Below are positions 24,122 to 32,277 of a stretch of 64,000 bases of DNA, one piece after another. The notes beneath the pieces were generated by a model. The model was not told where the DNA came from. It worked only from the letters and a program-made list of their open reading frames with translations, and searched no databases. Both the position numbers and the translations under genes were made by a program. Position 1 is the stretch's first letter. Every line of letters starts with the position of its first letter. The DNA comes from Verrucomicrobiaceae bacterium UBA1938 (lineage in GTDB: Bacteria > Verrucomicrobiota > Verrucomicrobiia > Verrucomicrobiales > Verrucomicrobiaceae): the NCBI GenBank assembly GCA_002336895.1, contig DDFC01000007.1, positions 62,001-126,000 on the forward strand, written 5' to 3'.

Positions 24122-24880
24122 ATGTCCCTCGAAATTAAAGCCCTCCACGCCCAGATCCCCGGCCGCGAAATCCTCAAAGGCCTGAACCTCACGATCAACC
24201 CCGGTGAAGTACATGCCATCATGGGCCCAAACGGCTCCGGCAAGAGCACGCTGAGCAAGGTCCTCTGCGGCCACGAAGACTATGAAGTAACCAGCGGCGA
24301 AGTCCTTCTCGACGGCGAAAACATCCTCGACATGGAAGTGGATGCCCGCAGCCGCGCCGGTCTTTTCCTGGCCTTCCAGTACCCGCATGAGATCCCCGGC
24401 GTGAGCAATGCGAACTTCCTCCGCGCCGCGCTGAAGGCCCGCCTGCCCAAGGGCGAGGACATCGACGCTGTGAAATTTTACAAGCAGCTCTACGCCCGCA
24501 TGGACCAGCTGGAAATGGACCGCAGCTTCACCAGCCGCAGCGTGAACGAAGGCTTCTCCGGCGGTGAAAAGAAGCGCAACGAAATCCTGCAGCTCATGAT
24601 GCTGGAACCCAAGTACGCCATCCTCGATGAAACGGACTCCGGCCTGGACATCGACGCGCTCAAGATCGTGTCCCGTGGTGTGAACGCCATGCGCAGCGAA
24701 AACCGCGGCTTCCTCGTGATCACCCACTACCAGCGCCTGCTGAACTACATCCAGCCGGACATCGTCCACGTCCTCAAAGACGGTCGCATCGTGAAGACCG
24801 GCGGCAAGGAGCTCTCGCTGGAGCTTGAAGAGCGTGGGTATGACTGGGTCACTGATGAGTCACTGGTGGCTGCGGCATAA
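24122..24880 (+). CDS. sufC: Fe-S cluster assembly ATPase SufC
   Basis: SufC is the ABC-type ATPase of the SufBC2D scaffold that builds Fe-S clusters in the cytoplasm. The 252-residue protein has Walker A GPNGSGKST (35-43), the Suf-specific FLAFQYPHEIPGVS, the signature region GFSGGEKKRNE (about 145), Walker B with the SufC-type ILDETDSGLDID, and the H-loop ITHYQRLL. Length fits the family (E. coli 248). It sits between the Fur-type regulator and an unknown membrane protein and is followed by sufB and sufD, so this is a fur-sufC-X-sufB-sufD cluster. No sufS or sufE/U is in the window. Confidence 0.95.
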   Translation: MSLEIKALHAQIPGREILKGLNLTINPGEVHAIMGPNGSGKSTLSKVLCGHEDYEVTSGEVLLDGENILDMEVDARSRAGLFLAFQYPHEIPGVSNANFLRAALKARLPKGEDIDAVKFYKQLYARMDQLEMDRSFTSRSVNEGFSGGEKKRNEILQLMMLEPKYAILDETDSGLDIDALKIVSRGVNAMRSENRGFLVITHYQRLLNYIQPDIVHVLKDGRIVKTGGKELSLELEERGYDWVTDESLVAAA

Positions 24881-24888
24881 CTGAATCA

Positions 24889-25422
24889 ATGAGCGAAGAG
24901 ATTACAGTCACACAAACTTTGAGTATGCCTGATACTCTGTCAGGTGCCCGGTGGCACCATCGGAGGTTCAGATGGAAAAAGTGGATGCAATGGCCAATCG
25001 CAGTCGCGATTGTCTTCGCCCTCTACTATCTCGCAAATACCAGCAAAGGAGAGAAAGTGGATTTGTTCGTTTTCGCCATCTCATTTGTTTGCGTCACCAC
25101 CTTTAGTTTCGGAGCCGCCTTGATTGATCGCTCCCTGGCTAGGAGAAAGCTCAGCAAGCTGTTTCGGGAGCTGCCTTCTGGGCAGAAAGTTATGCATTGG
25201 AAGTTTCAGGCTGAGACGGTGGAATGCACCACGGAAGGGTCCCGCTCACAGACCGAATGGCCCCTTTTTACCGAGAGCGTGAGTAGTCCTGACGGCGCGC
25301 TTATTTATTGGAACAAAAGCAGTTATCATTGGCTCCCCAAGGCCGCCTTCACCTCCGAGTCCGACTACAACCGCTTCCTCGACCTCCTCGCCGCCAAAAC
25401 AAAGCATTCAGTGATCAACTAA
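24889..25422 (+). CDS. Unknown two-TM membrane protein inside the suf cluster (YcxB-like)
   Basis: The 177-residue protein starts 8 bases after the sufC stop. A basic cytoplasmic segment (RWHHRRFRWKKWMQW) leads to two transmembrane helices at about 36-50 (PIAVAIVFALYYLA) and 58-78 (LFVFAISFVCVTTFSFGAALI). A soluble C-terminal domain follows, containing WKFQAETVECTTEGSRSQTEWPLF and YWNKSSYHWLPKAAFTSESDYNRFLDLL. That pattern (test of a local environment, then a strand ending in LPKxAF, then a short helix) resembles YcxB-like C-terminal domains. Such proteins have no known role in Fe-S assembly. The stretch seems less GC-rich than its neighbours, which hints at later insertion, though I have not computed it. 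Confidence 0.65.
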   Translation: MSEEITVTQTLSMPDTLSGARWHHRRFRWKKWMQWPIAVAIVFALYYLANTSKGEKVDLFVFAISFVCVTTFSFGAALIDRSLARRKLSKLFRELPSGQKVMHWKFQAETVECTTEGSRSQTEWPLFTESVSSPDGALIYWNKSSYHWLPKAAFTSESDYNRFLDLLAAKTKHSVIN

Positions 25423-25494
25423 CCATCGCCATGCCCGTCGTCTCCAGATTCAATTTGAAACTTTAAAACCTGCAACTCGCCAAACTTTAACAAT

Positions 25495-26922
25495 ATGGTC
25501 ACCGCCCCAGAACCCGTCGACAGCGACATCTCCGACATCAAAGTCGATAACACGGGAAATTTCACCTTCCCTGAGCGCAACAAATTCGACTCCGGCTTCG
25601 GTATCACCGACAAGACGGTCGATTACATTGCCGATGTGAAGGGAGATCCTGACTGGATCCGTGAGTTCCGTCACAAAGCGCTGAAGGTCTTCAATGAGAA
25701 GCCGATGCCGACGCATTGGGCCACGAAGGACCTGGAGAACATCAAGTTCGACGAATTCCGCTACTACCTCAGCGACGGCCAGAAGCCGAAGCGCTCTTGG
25801 GATGATGTGCCCGAGGACGTGAAGAAGACCTTTGACCGCCTGGGCATTCCGGAGCAGGAGCGGAAGTTCCTGGCAGGTGTGGAAGCACAGTATGACTCCG
25901 AAGCAGCATACTCGAACATCAAGGCTGCCGTGGAAGAGCAGGGCGTCATCTTCGTGAACAGCACAGAAGGCCTGCACAAATACCCTGAGATCTTCAAAAA
26001 ATGGTTCGGCAAAGTCATCCCGACGGGAGACAACAAGTTCTCCGCACTGAACAGCGCCGTGTTCTCCGGCGGCTCGTTCATCTACGTGCCCCCGGGCGTG
26101 AAGGTGAGCCATCCGCTGCAGGCCTACTTCCGCATCAACAGCGAGCAGTTCGGCCAGTTTGAGCGCACGCTGATCATCGCCGACGAAGGCTCTGAAGTGA
26201 TGTACATGGAAGGCTGCACGGCGCCGAAATTTGAGACCGCCACGCTGCACAGCGCGGTGGTGGAGCTGGTGGCCATGAAGGGTGCGAAGATCCAGTATGT
26301 GACCGTGCAGAACTGGAGCAGCAATGTGTTCAATCTGGTGACGAAGCGAGGCATCGCGCATGAAGACGCTGAAGTGCGCTGGATCGACTGCAACATCGGC
26401 AGCCGCCTGACGATGAAGTACCCGGGCGTGATCATGAAGGGCAGGCGTGCGCGCGGCGAAGTCATCAGCATCGCCCTGGCGAACAGCGGTCAGCATCAGG
26501 ACACGGGAGCCAAGATGGTCCACGCCGCCGATGACACGACGAGCAACGTCATCTCCAAATCCATCTCCATCGGCCAGGGCCGCAGCACCTACCGCGGCCT
26601 TGTCCATATCCCGAAACACCTGAAGGGCTGCAAGAACAACACCGAGTGTGATGCGCTGTTGATCAACGCCAACAGCCACACGGACACCTACCCGGCGATC
26701 AGCGTGCGCGGCAACCAGCACTCCACGCAGCATGAAGCGAGCGTAAGCCAGGTGAGCGCGGACCAGATCTTTTATCTGATGCAGCGCGGCCTCACCGAAG
26801 CCGAGGCGATGAGCCTCTCTGTGAACGGCTTCATCAATGACCTCGTGAAAGAGTTCCCGATGGAGTACAGCGTGGAGCTGAAGCGCCTGATCGACCTCGA
26901 AATGGAGGGCAGCGTGGGCTGA
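25495..26922 (+). CDS. sufB: Fe-S cluster assembly scaffold protein SufB
   Basis: SufB is the scaffold subunit on which new clusters form from SufS-derived sulfur. The 475-residue protein matches the family closely: DDVPEDVKKTFDRLGIPEQE, AAVEEQGVIF, the central beta-helix entry FIYVPPGVKVSHPLQAYFRIN, the conserved EGCTAPKFET with its Cys, YVTVQNWS, RGIAHEDAEVRWIDCNIGS, and the C-terminal active Cys in NNTECDALLINANSHTDTYP. It ends with the usual helical tail ending in GLTEAEAMSLSVNGFI. Length matches E. coli SufB (495). It follows the unknown membrane protein by 72 bases, and an unusually long 246-base gap separates it from sufD. Confidence 0.96.
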   Translation: MVTAPEPVDSDISDIKVDNTGNFTFPERNKFDSGFGITDKTVDYIADVKGDPDWIREFRHKALKVFNEKPMPTHWATKDLENIKFDEFRYYLSDGQKPKRSWDDVPEDVKKTFDRLGIPEQERKFLAGVEAQYDSEAAYSNIKAAVEEQGVIFVNSTEGLHKYPEIFKKWFGKVIPTGDNKFSALNSAVFSGGSFIYVPPGVKVSHPLQAYFRINSEQFGQFERTLIIADEGSEVMYMEGCTAPKFETATLHSAVVELVAMKGAKIQYVTVQNWSSNVFNLVTKRGIAHEDAEVRWIDCNIGSRLTMKYPGVIMKGRRARGEVISIALANSGQHQDTGAKMVHAADDTTSNVISKSISIGQGRSTYRGLVHIPKHLKGCKNNTECDALLINANSHTDTYPAISVRGNQHSTQHEASVSQVSADQIFYLMQRGLTEAEAMSLSVNGFINDLVKEFPMEYSVELKRLIDLEMEGSVG

Positions 26923-27168
26923 CGCCCCCATGTGGAACCCGACATGAGGAATGACCAACATCATCAAACAGCTTTGAAGGAATGGACTCCTCCAATGCAG
27001 TCTCATGCTGTGTTTCAGCCCTCGGGTTCTTTCCGCATGCCTGTGATCACGCGCAAGCGCCGCAGAACCGGCGCACTTCAAAAGGCTGCAGCCGCTTTTA
27101 TCTCTCCCACACACCTGCCGCTGCGGCGCACCATTAACCACTGACTTTCACCCCTCCTTTCATTTTCG

Positions 27169-28524
27169 ATGTCTGCCACGCTTCTAGCTTCCCAATCTCC
27201 ATCCATGTCCGCCGAAGCCATTTCTGAACAACCCTCTCCTTCCGGCCTGGAAATCACCGTGCCAGTGCGTGATGAAAAGAACACCCCCGGCTGGTTCCTC
27301 GCCCGCGCCGAAGCCGCCTGGACTGAGTTTCAGAAGCTGCCCATGCCAGGCATCAAGGATGAAAACTGGCGCTACTCCAGCTCCAAGAAGATCGAGCTGG
27401 CTGATCACACCCCGGCAGCAGCCCCCACCGCTGCCAACACTGCCGCAGCACTGGCGGCCACCCAGGGGCTGAAGGAGCGCGCAGCACGCTTCGTGTTTGT
27501 GAACGACGTGCTCGTGGAATCCGACACAGCCAACCTGCCCGCAGGCGTGGTGTGCGTGACGTTTGCCGACGCACTGCGTGATCATGGCGAGGTGCTGAAG
27601 CAGCACTTCATGCAGCGGGAGATGACGCTGGGCTCCGCCAAATTTGCCGCACTGCACCTGGCGCATGTCAAAGCAGGCGTGGTCGTCATCGTGCCCAAGA
27701 ACGTGGCGATCGAGAAGCCCGTGGAAATCTTCCACTGGGTGGTGGGCGATCATGCCGCCATCTTCCCGCACACGCTCGTGGTCACCGGAGACAATGCCGA
27801 GGTCAGCGTAGTGGATCATTACCGAAGCCTGGAAGGCGAAGGCGGTCTGAGCATCGCGATTGCCGATCTCGTGGGCGGCCGTGGCAGCAAGATCACCTAC
27901 GCGGCCTGCCAGGAACTGGCGGATGACGCGCAGGCGCTGCATCTTTCCAGCATCGTGGCCGGACGTGATGCCGCGGTGAAGAGCTTTCAGGTTCAGCTGG
28001 GCGCGAGCTTCAGCCGCAGCGAGAGCGTGAGCGACCTCATCGGCGAAGGCTCCCGCAGCGACATGCTGAGCGTGTCCCTGCCCATCGGCGAGCAGGTTGT
28101 GGATCAGCGCACGTTGCAGAACCACAAGGCACCGCACGCCAGCAGCGACCTGCTCTACAAGAACGCCCTCTACGGCAAGTCCCGCAGCATTTTCAGCGGC
28201 CTGATCACCGTGGACGAAGGCGCGCACTACACGGACGCGTACCAGACCTGCCGCAATCTGCTCAACAGCAACGAAGCCGAGGCGACTAGCCTCCCGGGCC
28301 TGGAAATCAGCGCGGACCAGGTGAAGTGCAGCCACGGCGCGACTAGCGGCCCCATCAGCGATGAAGAACTCTTCTACCTAAAGGCGCGCGGCATCAGCGA
28401 CAGCGAAAGCCGCAAGCTCATTATCGAAGGCTTCCTGGCGGGTGTGATCGAACGTTTTGGCAACGGCGAGCTGCTGGACACCCTGGTGGCCCGCATTGAC
28501 GAGAAGCTGGAGCGTGCGGAGTAA
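27169..28524 (+). CDS. sufD: Fe-S cluster assembly protein SufD
   Basis: SufD is the SufB paralogue of the SufBC2D complex, needed for iron entry into the nascent cluster. The 451-residue protein has the N-terminal motif MPGIKDENWRYSS, an Ala-rich linker, the beta-helix core with VVIVPKNVAIEKPVEIFHWV and HTLVVTGDNAEVSVVDHY, and the C-terminal hallmark QVKCSHGATSGPISDEELFYLKARGIS, which holds the conserved His of the SufB-SufD interface. A second ATG at 27205 could be the start, because the first 12 residues are not conserved. The gene closes the suf cluster and is convergent with alr, one base apart. Confidence 0.94.
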   Translation: MSATLLASQSPSMSAEAISEQPSPSGLEITVPVRDEKNTPGWFLARAEAAWTEFQKLPMPGIKDENWRYSSSKKIELADHTPAAAPTAANTAAALAATQGLKERAARFVFVNDVLVESDTANLPAGVVCVTFADALRDHGEVLKQHFMQREMTLGSAKFAALHLAHVKAGVVVIVPKNVAIEKPVEIFHWVVGDHAAIFPHTLVVTGDNAEVSVVDHYRSLEGEGGLSIAIADLVGGRGSKITYAACQELADDAQALHLSSIVAGRDAAVKSFQVQLGASFSRSESVSDLIGEGSRSDMLSVSLPIGEQVVDQRTLQNHKAPHASSDLLYKNALYGKSRSIFSGLITVDEGAHYTDAYQTCRNLLNSNEAEATSLPGLEISADQVKCSHGATSGPISDEELFYLKARGISDSESRKLIIEGFLAGVIERFGNGELLDTLVARIDEKLERAE

Positions 28525-28525
28525 C

Positions 28526-29638
28526 TCAGACGTACACGCGTGGCACGCGTGAATTGATGTTGGTCAGCACCTCGTAGGCGATGGTGCCGGCCGCATCCGC
28601 CACATCTTGAGCCGTGATGGTTTCAGCGCCATCACTGCCGATAAGGGTGACGACATCGCCATTGTAGGCGGTGCCCCATTCAAGATTGACCATGAACTGG
28701 TCCATGCACACGCGGCCAGCAATGGGATGCCGCTGGCCACGAATGAGCACAGAGCCGCGATTCGAGAGGGCACGGAAATAACCGTCTCCGTAACCGACGG
28801 GTACGGTAACAACGCGGACTTGGTGATCGCTGCGCCAAGTGCCGCCGTAGCTCACCGGGTTGCCCGGATGCACCACTTTGAAAAACACGACCTGGGATTT
28901 CCAGCTCAGTGCGGGGGTGAGGCGCACCGTGCGGCGTACTTCCTTTGAGGGATACACACCGTAGAGCATGATGCCCGGACGCACGAGATCGAGATGACTC
29001 TCTGGCATCTGCAGGATGCCGCCAGAATTGGCGATGTGACGCAGCGGTGGCTGCAGTCCGTGTTTGGGGTAAAACTCGAGGACTTCAAGGAAGCGCGAGA
29101 GCTGCTCTCTGGCGGCGGAGAGATCGGCATCGTCCGAACTGGCAAAGTGGGAGTAGATGCCTGCCACCTGCACGTTGGAAAATTTGAGGCTGGCCACCAG
29201 CAGCTTTTCTGCGCTGTACCAATGGACGCCGATGCGCTCCATGCCGGTGTCGATCTTCAAATGCACACGGGCATTCTTTTTCATCGCGGCGGCGGCTTCA
29301 TCGATCTGCCGCAGTTTGTCGATGGAAGAGGCGGCCATCATCAAATCATGCTCGATGAACTGCGGAATCTGCCGTGTGGCCACACCGCCAAAAACGAGGA
29401 TGGGAATGGTGACGCCCGCCTGCCGCAGGACGATGGCTTCTTCGAGGAGAGCCACGCCGAGGCAGGGCGCACCGTGATTCATCAGATGCCGCGCCACCTC
29501 GACGATGCCGTGGCCGTAGGCGTTGGCCTTTACCACCGGCATGACTTGCGCCGCACCCACGTGGGCGCGGATGGCGTCATAGTTCTGCGAGATGGCGCCG
29601 AGGCTGACCTCGACGTGGGCTGGGCGGATGGCTTCCAT
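28526..29638 (-). CDS. alr: Alanine racemase
   Basis: Alr interconverts L- and D-alanine with pyridoxal phosphate and supplies D-Ala for peptidoglycan. The 370-residue protein shows the PLP-binding Lys in PVVKANAYGHG (Lys37), then KIDTGMERIGV, SHFASSDD, the phosphate-site region HIANSGGIL, and the second catalytic base Tyr in PVSYGGTW. VPVGYGDGYFRALSNRG and RVCMDQFMV complete the C-terminal beta domain. Length is typical. A pair of palindromes lies just upstream of its start, between it and the DUF1802 gene. It could be cotranscribed with that gene. Confidence 0.95.
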   Translation of the reverse strand: MEAIRPAHVEVSLGAISQNYDAIRAHVGAAQVMPVVKANAYGHGIVEVARHLMNHGAPCLGVALLEEAIVLRQAGVTIPILVFGGVATRQIPQFIEHDLMMAASSIDKLRQIDEAAAAMKKNARVHLKIDTGMERIGVHWYSAEKLLVASLKFSNVQVAGIYSHFASSDDADLSAAREQLSRFLEVLEFYPKHGLQPPLRHIANSGGILQMPESHLDLVRPGIMLYGVYPSKEVRRTVRLTPALSWKSQVVFFKVVHPGNPVSYGGTWRSDHQVRVVTVPVGYGDGYFRALSNRGSVLIRGQRHPIAGRVCMDQFMVNLEWGTAYNGDVVTLIGSDGAETITAQDVADAAGTIAYEVLTNINSRVPRVYV

Positions 29639-29643
29639 GGAGT

Positions 29644-29689
29644 GGCGACGAATCGTCGCCCAAAGATTCTATGCCGACGAATCGTCGGC
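29644..29689. repeat. Two related 17-bp palindromes upstream of alr
   Basis: GGCGACGA-A-TCGTCGCC at 29644-29660 and GCCGACGA-A-TCGTCGGC at 29673-29689 are each perfect 8-bp inverted repeats around one A. They share the core CGACGAATCGTCG and differ in their outer bases, which are compensated on both arms. They are 12 bases apart and lie between the alr start and the stop of the upstream minus-strand gene. Compensated changes suggest selection for pairing, as in REP-type elements or paired operators. Confidence 0.7.
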
Positions 29690-29697
29690 GCTCCACA

Positions 29698-30273
29698 TCA
29701 ATCCAAGATGGAACGCAGTTTTCCAGCGATCTCCGCAAAAGCTTCGTCGCTGAGTGCGGGCGTTGCGGCCGCAACCAGTGGCAGTCCCTCCTCGGGCAGG
29801 GTGATCCAGGAGCGGCAGCCGCCGTAGCTTTTTGCGTATGGGAAATGCCAGTTCTGCGGCAGCTTGTAGGCACGCACGAGGGCGATGTGCAGGCAGCTCT
29901 CGTCGTCATAGATAAAGCGCTCCTTCACCACATCCTCATTCCAGATGTGCAGCGGGGCCAGGGCGGCCACCTTGTCCCAGTCCGTGACCTTCCAGACCTG
30001 CTCCAGGGTGGCGCAGCCGTCGATGTCCACGCTGGTGCGCTGCTCCTCGGGCGGGAAGTCGCGCTGGGTGTTTTCCGGCACCCAGCTCAGCTTTTCGGCC
30101 TGGTTGTGGAACCAGGTGGGAAACAGAAAAAACTGGCGGTGTTTCCACTCAAAGCCACCTCGGCCCTCGTGAATCCCGCCTTTGCGCAGGATGATGCTGA
30201 GCCGGCCCTGCACGAGGGCATCGCAGACGAAGGACCATTCTTTGAATCCGGTGGGGGAGGTGAGGTTGGGCAT
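29698..30273 (-). CDS. DUF1802 family protein
   Basis: The open frame runs to 30516, but conservation begins at MPNLTSPTGFKEWSFVCDALVQGR, so the ATG at 30273 is the likely start (191 residues; ATG 30288 is an alternative). The pattern KEWSFVCDALVQGRLSIILRKGGIHEG, then FEWKHRQFFLFPTWFHNQAEKL, is the DUF1802 hallmark. The C-terminal part (VWKVTDWDKVAALAPLHIWNEDVVKERFIYD) fits the family's PD/beta-rich second half. There is no signal peptide. Function is unknown. It is divergent from the DUF1501 gene across 88 bases and lies upstream of alr on the same strand. Confidence 0.78.
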   Translation of the reverse strand: MPNLTSPTGFKEWSFVCDALVQGRLSIILRKGGIHEGRGGFEWKHRQFFLFPTWFHNQAEKLSWVPENTQRDFPPEEQRTSVDIDGCATLEQVWKVTDWDKVAALAPLHIWNEDVVKERFIYDDESCLHIALVRAYKLPQNWHFPYAKSYGGCRSWITLPEEGLPLVAAATPALSDEAFAEIAGKLRSILD

Positions 30274-30361
30274 GCCCTGCGGATACATCGCCGCTCCGCA
30301 GCCCGCAAGTGCCGGCAGAGCGCGGAAAGTGCGGCCCGCTGTGCGACGTTTGATTCCCTGC

Positions 30362-31759
30362 ATGGGTTCTCCTTTCAATCCAGCGGGTGCCTGCACCCGC
30401 ATCAGCCGCCGCCAGCTGCTATCCGCCGGCGGTCTGGGGATGTTTGGCCTGACGATGCCGCGCTTTCTCCAAGGCCTGGAAAACCAGGGAATGGACAAGC
30501 TGGTGGCCCGCGCCAAATCGGTGATCTTCTGCTTTCAGTGGGGCGGCCCGAGTCATCTGGAGACCTTTGACATGAAGCCGGATGCGCCGGAGGGCATCCG
30601 CGGCTTTCACAAACCCATCAAGTCCAATGCAGATGGCATCTGGGTGTCAGAGAAGCTGCCGAAAACGGCGAAGGTGATGGACAAGGTGACGCTGGTGCGG
30701 TCTGTGCACCACACGATGAAGAACCACAACAGCGCAGGCTACTATGCGCTGAGCGGCCATGCACCACCGAGCGACGACCAGCGGCTGAAGGATTCACCGG
30801 ATCTCTTTCCCGCCTACTCATCCGTGGTGGACAAGATCGCGCCGCTGCGGGAGGAGATTCCCACATCCGCCACTTTTCCCTACATCGTGAGCGACGGCTC
30901 GGTGACCCCGGGCCAGCGCGGGAGCTTTCTGGGCAAAGAACACGATCCCTTCATCGTGCTGCGCGATCCGAACGCGGCCGGATTTGCACTGCCAGAGCTG
31001 AGCCTGCCCAGCGGGGTGAGCTTTGAGCGCCTGAACGCAAGACGGGAACTGCAGAAGCTGGTGGATTCCCAGACCCGGCTGCTGGATTACTCGGCCGAGG
31101 CACGCGGCATCGAAAGCTACTACGACAAGGCCCTGGCCATGCTGCACAGCGAGAAGCTCCGCACTGCCTTTGACCTGACCAAGGAGCCTGACAAGGTTCG
31201 TGACGGTTACGGCCGGTCTCCCTACGGCCAAAGTCTGCTGCTGGCACGCCGACTGGTGGAGGCAGGCGTGAAGTTTGTGACGGTGAACTTTGCCCAGAGC
31301 ATCGGCGGGCAGAGCACCACCGAGGGAGGCTGGGACACGCACGGCTTCAATGACACACGCATGTTCCCGATCATCGAAAAATATCACCTGCCGATCACGG
31401 AGCAGACGCTGCCCACTTTCCTGACCGACCTCGATGAGCGCGGGCTGCTGGATGAGACGCTGGTGGTGTGGATGGGAGAATTTGGCCGCACACCAAAGAT
31501 CAACAAGAACGTCTCCCGCGACCACTGGCCCCAGTGCTACACCGCGCTGCTGGCAGGCGGCGGTGTGAAGCGCGGCTATGTGCACGGCGCCTCGGACAAA
31601 AACGGAGAGCACCCTGCGGACAAGCCGGTGAAGCCCGACGATCTGGCGGCCACGATGTATCACCTGCTGGGAATCCAGCCAGACACGGAGGTACGTGACG
31701 TGGTGAACCGTCCCGTGCCGATCAGCTATGGAAAAGTCATCCAGGAGATCATCGCATGA
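30362..31759 (+). CDS. DUF1501 secreted protein (sulfatase-like fold), Tat-type signal
   Basis: The start is the ATG at 30362, giving 465 residues. The N-terminus carries a twin-arginine-like signal (ISRRQLLSAGGLGMFGLTMPRFL). The alkaline-phosphatase/sulfatase-like DUF1501 core follows: VIFCFQWGGPSHLETFDMKPDAPEG, RSVHHTMKNHNSAGYYALSGHAP, TVNFAQS with GGWDTHGFND, VVWMGEFGRTPKIN and the metal-site motif SRDHWPQCYTALLAGGG. Such proteins are abundant in Planctomycetes and Verrucomicrobia, usually paired with a DUF1549/DUF1553 cytochrome-type partner gene. No such partner is adjacent here. Its stop overlaps the next gene (ATGA), which points to an operon with the small secreted protein and the methyltransferase. 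Substrate unknown. Confidence 0.88.
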   Translation: MGSPFNPAGACTRISRRQLLSAGGLGMFGLTMPRFLQGLENQGMDKLVARAKSVIFCFQWGGPSHLETFDMKPDAPEGIRGFHKPIKSNADGIWVSEKLPKTAKVMDKVTLVRSVHHTMKNHNSAGYYALSGHAPPSDDQRLKDSPDLFPAYSSVVDKIAPLREEIPTSATFPYIVSDGSVTPGQRGSFLGKEHDPFIVLRDPNAAGFALPELSLPSGVSFERLNARRELQKLVDSQTRLLDYSAEARGIESYYDKALAMLHSEKLRTAFDLTKEPDKVRDGYGRSPYGQSLLLARRLVEAGVKFVTVNFAQSIGGQSTTEGGWDTHGFNDTRMFPIIEKYHLPITEQTLPTFLTDLDERGLLDETLVVWMGEFGRTPKINKNVSRDHWPQCYTALLAGGGVKRGYVHGASDKNGEHPADKPVKPDDLAATMYHLLGIQPDTEVRDVVNRPVPISYGKVIQEIIA

Positions 31760-32277
31760 AAACGCTGCTAGCCACCCTCTGCCTGCTGGCCTGTGCCAGC
31801 ACCAGCGCCAAGGACCTTGGCATGAATCCGATGTTTAAACACTACATCGGCACCTGGAAGGCCGCCGGCGAGTTGAAGGGGGAGAACAGTGTGCTCGACC
31901 TCAAGGAGGAGTGGACCGGAGCTGCGGAGGGGGACAATTCCTTTGTGATCAAAGGCACGCGTACCATCAATGGCGACACCCAGCCGTTTCAGTGGACCAT
32001 CACCTACAACGAGGGCGCCGACAGCTATGAGGCCAATCTAACGGGGGCAGAAGGTTCGCAGAACATCCACTTTGAAGGACATGTCTCCGAGGTGAATCTC
32101 ACGCTGGAGCTCAAGGCCATCACCGGCAGCGGCCAGAGCAGCATCACCATCACCGAGGCATTTGCGGGCACAAGCGGGGCAAAAGATGTCATCGAGAGCA
32201 AGGTGACTTTCACCGGAGATGCAGGCCAGACGACCCTGGAGGGCGTAATCAAGCACGAGAAGGAGAAACAACCGTAG
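31756..32277 (+). CDS. Small secreted beta-rich protein, DUF1579/lipocalin-like
   Basis: The 173-residue product has a signal peptide (LLATLCLLACASTSA). The mature chain opens with MNPMFKHYIGTWKAAGELKG, then alternating strands (FVIKGTRTINGDTQPFQWTITYN, SYEANLTG, NIHFEGHVSEVNLTLELKA). The GTW motif followed by repeated strands is typical of lipocalin-like or DUF1579-type domains that judge ligand or substrate binding. The protein probably sits in the periplasm. Its ATG overlaps the DUF1501 stop by 4 bases and its stop overlaps the next gene's GTG start, so translation of all three is linked. The function is not known. Confidence 0.7.
   Translation: MKTLLATLCLLACASTSAKDLGMNPMFKHYIGTWKAAGELKGENSVLDLKEEWTGAAEGDNSFVIKGTRTINGDTQPFQWTITYNEGADSYEANLTGAEGSQNIHFEGHVSEVNLTLELKAITGSGQSSITITEAFAGTSGAKDVIESKVTFTGDAGQTTLEGVIKHEKEKQP

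Noticed and set aside
25450..27141. 563-codon minus-strand frame opposite sufB
   Set aside because: His/Ala/Val-rich low-information product with no recognisable motif, antisense to a clearly real SufB.
26932..27144. 70-codon plus-strand frame in the sufB-sufD gap
   Set aside because: No ribosome-binding site, no recognisable motif and a sequence like translated non-coding DNA; left as a gap.
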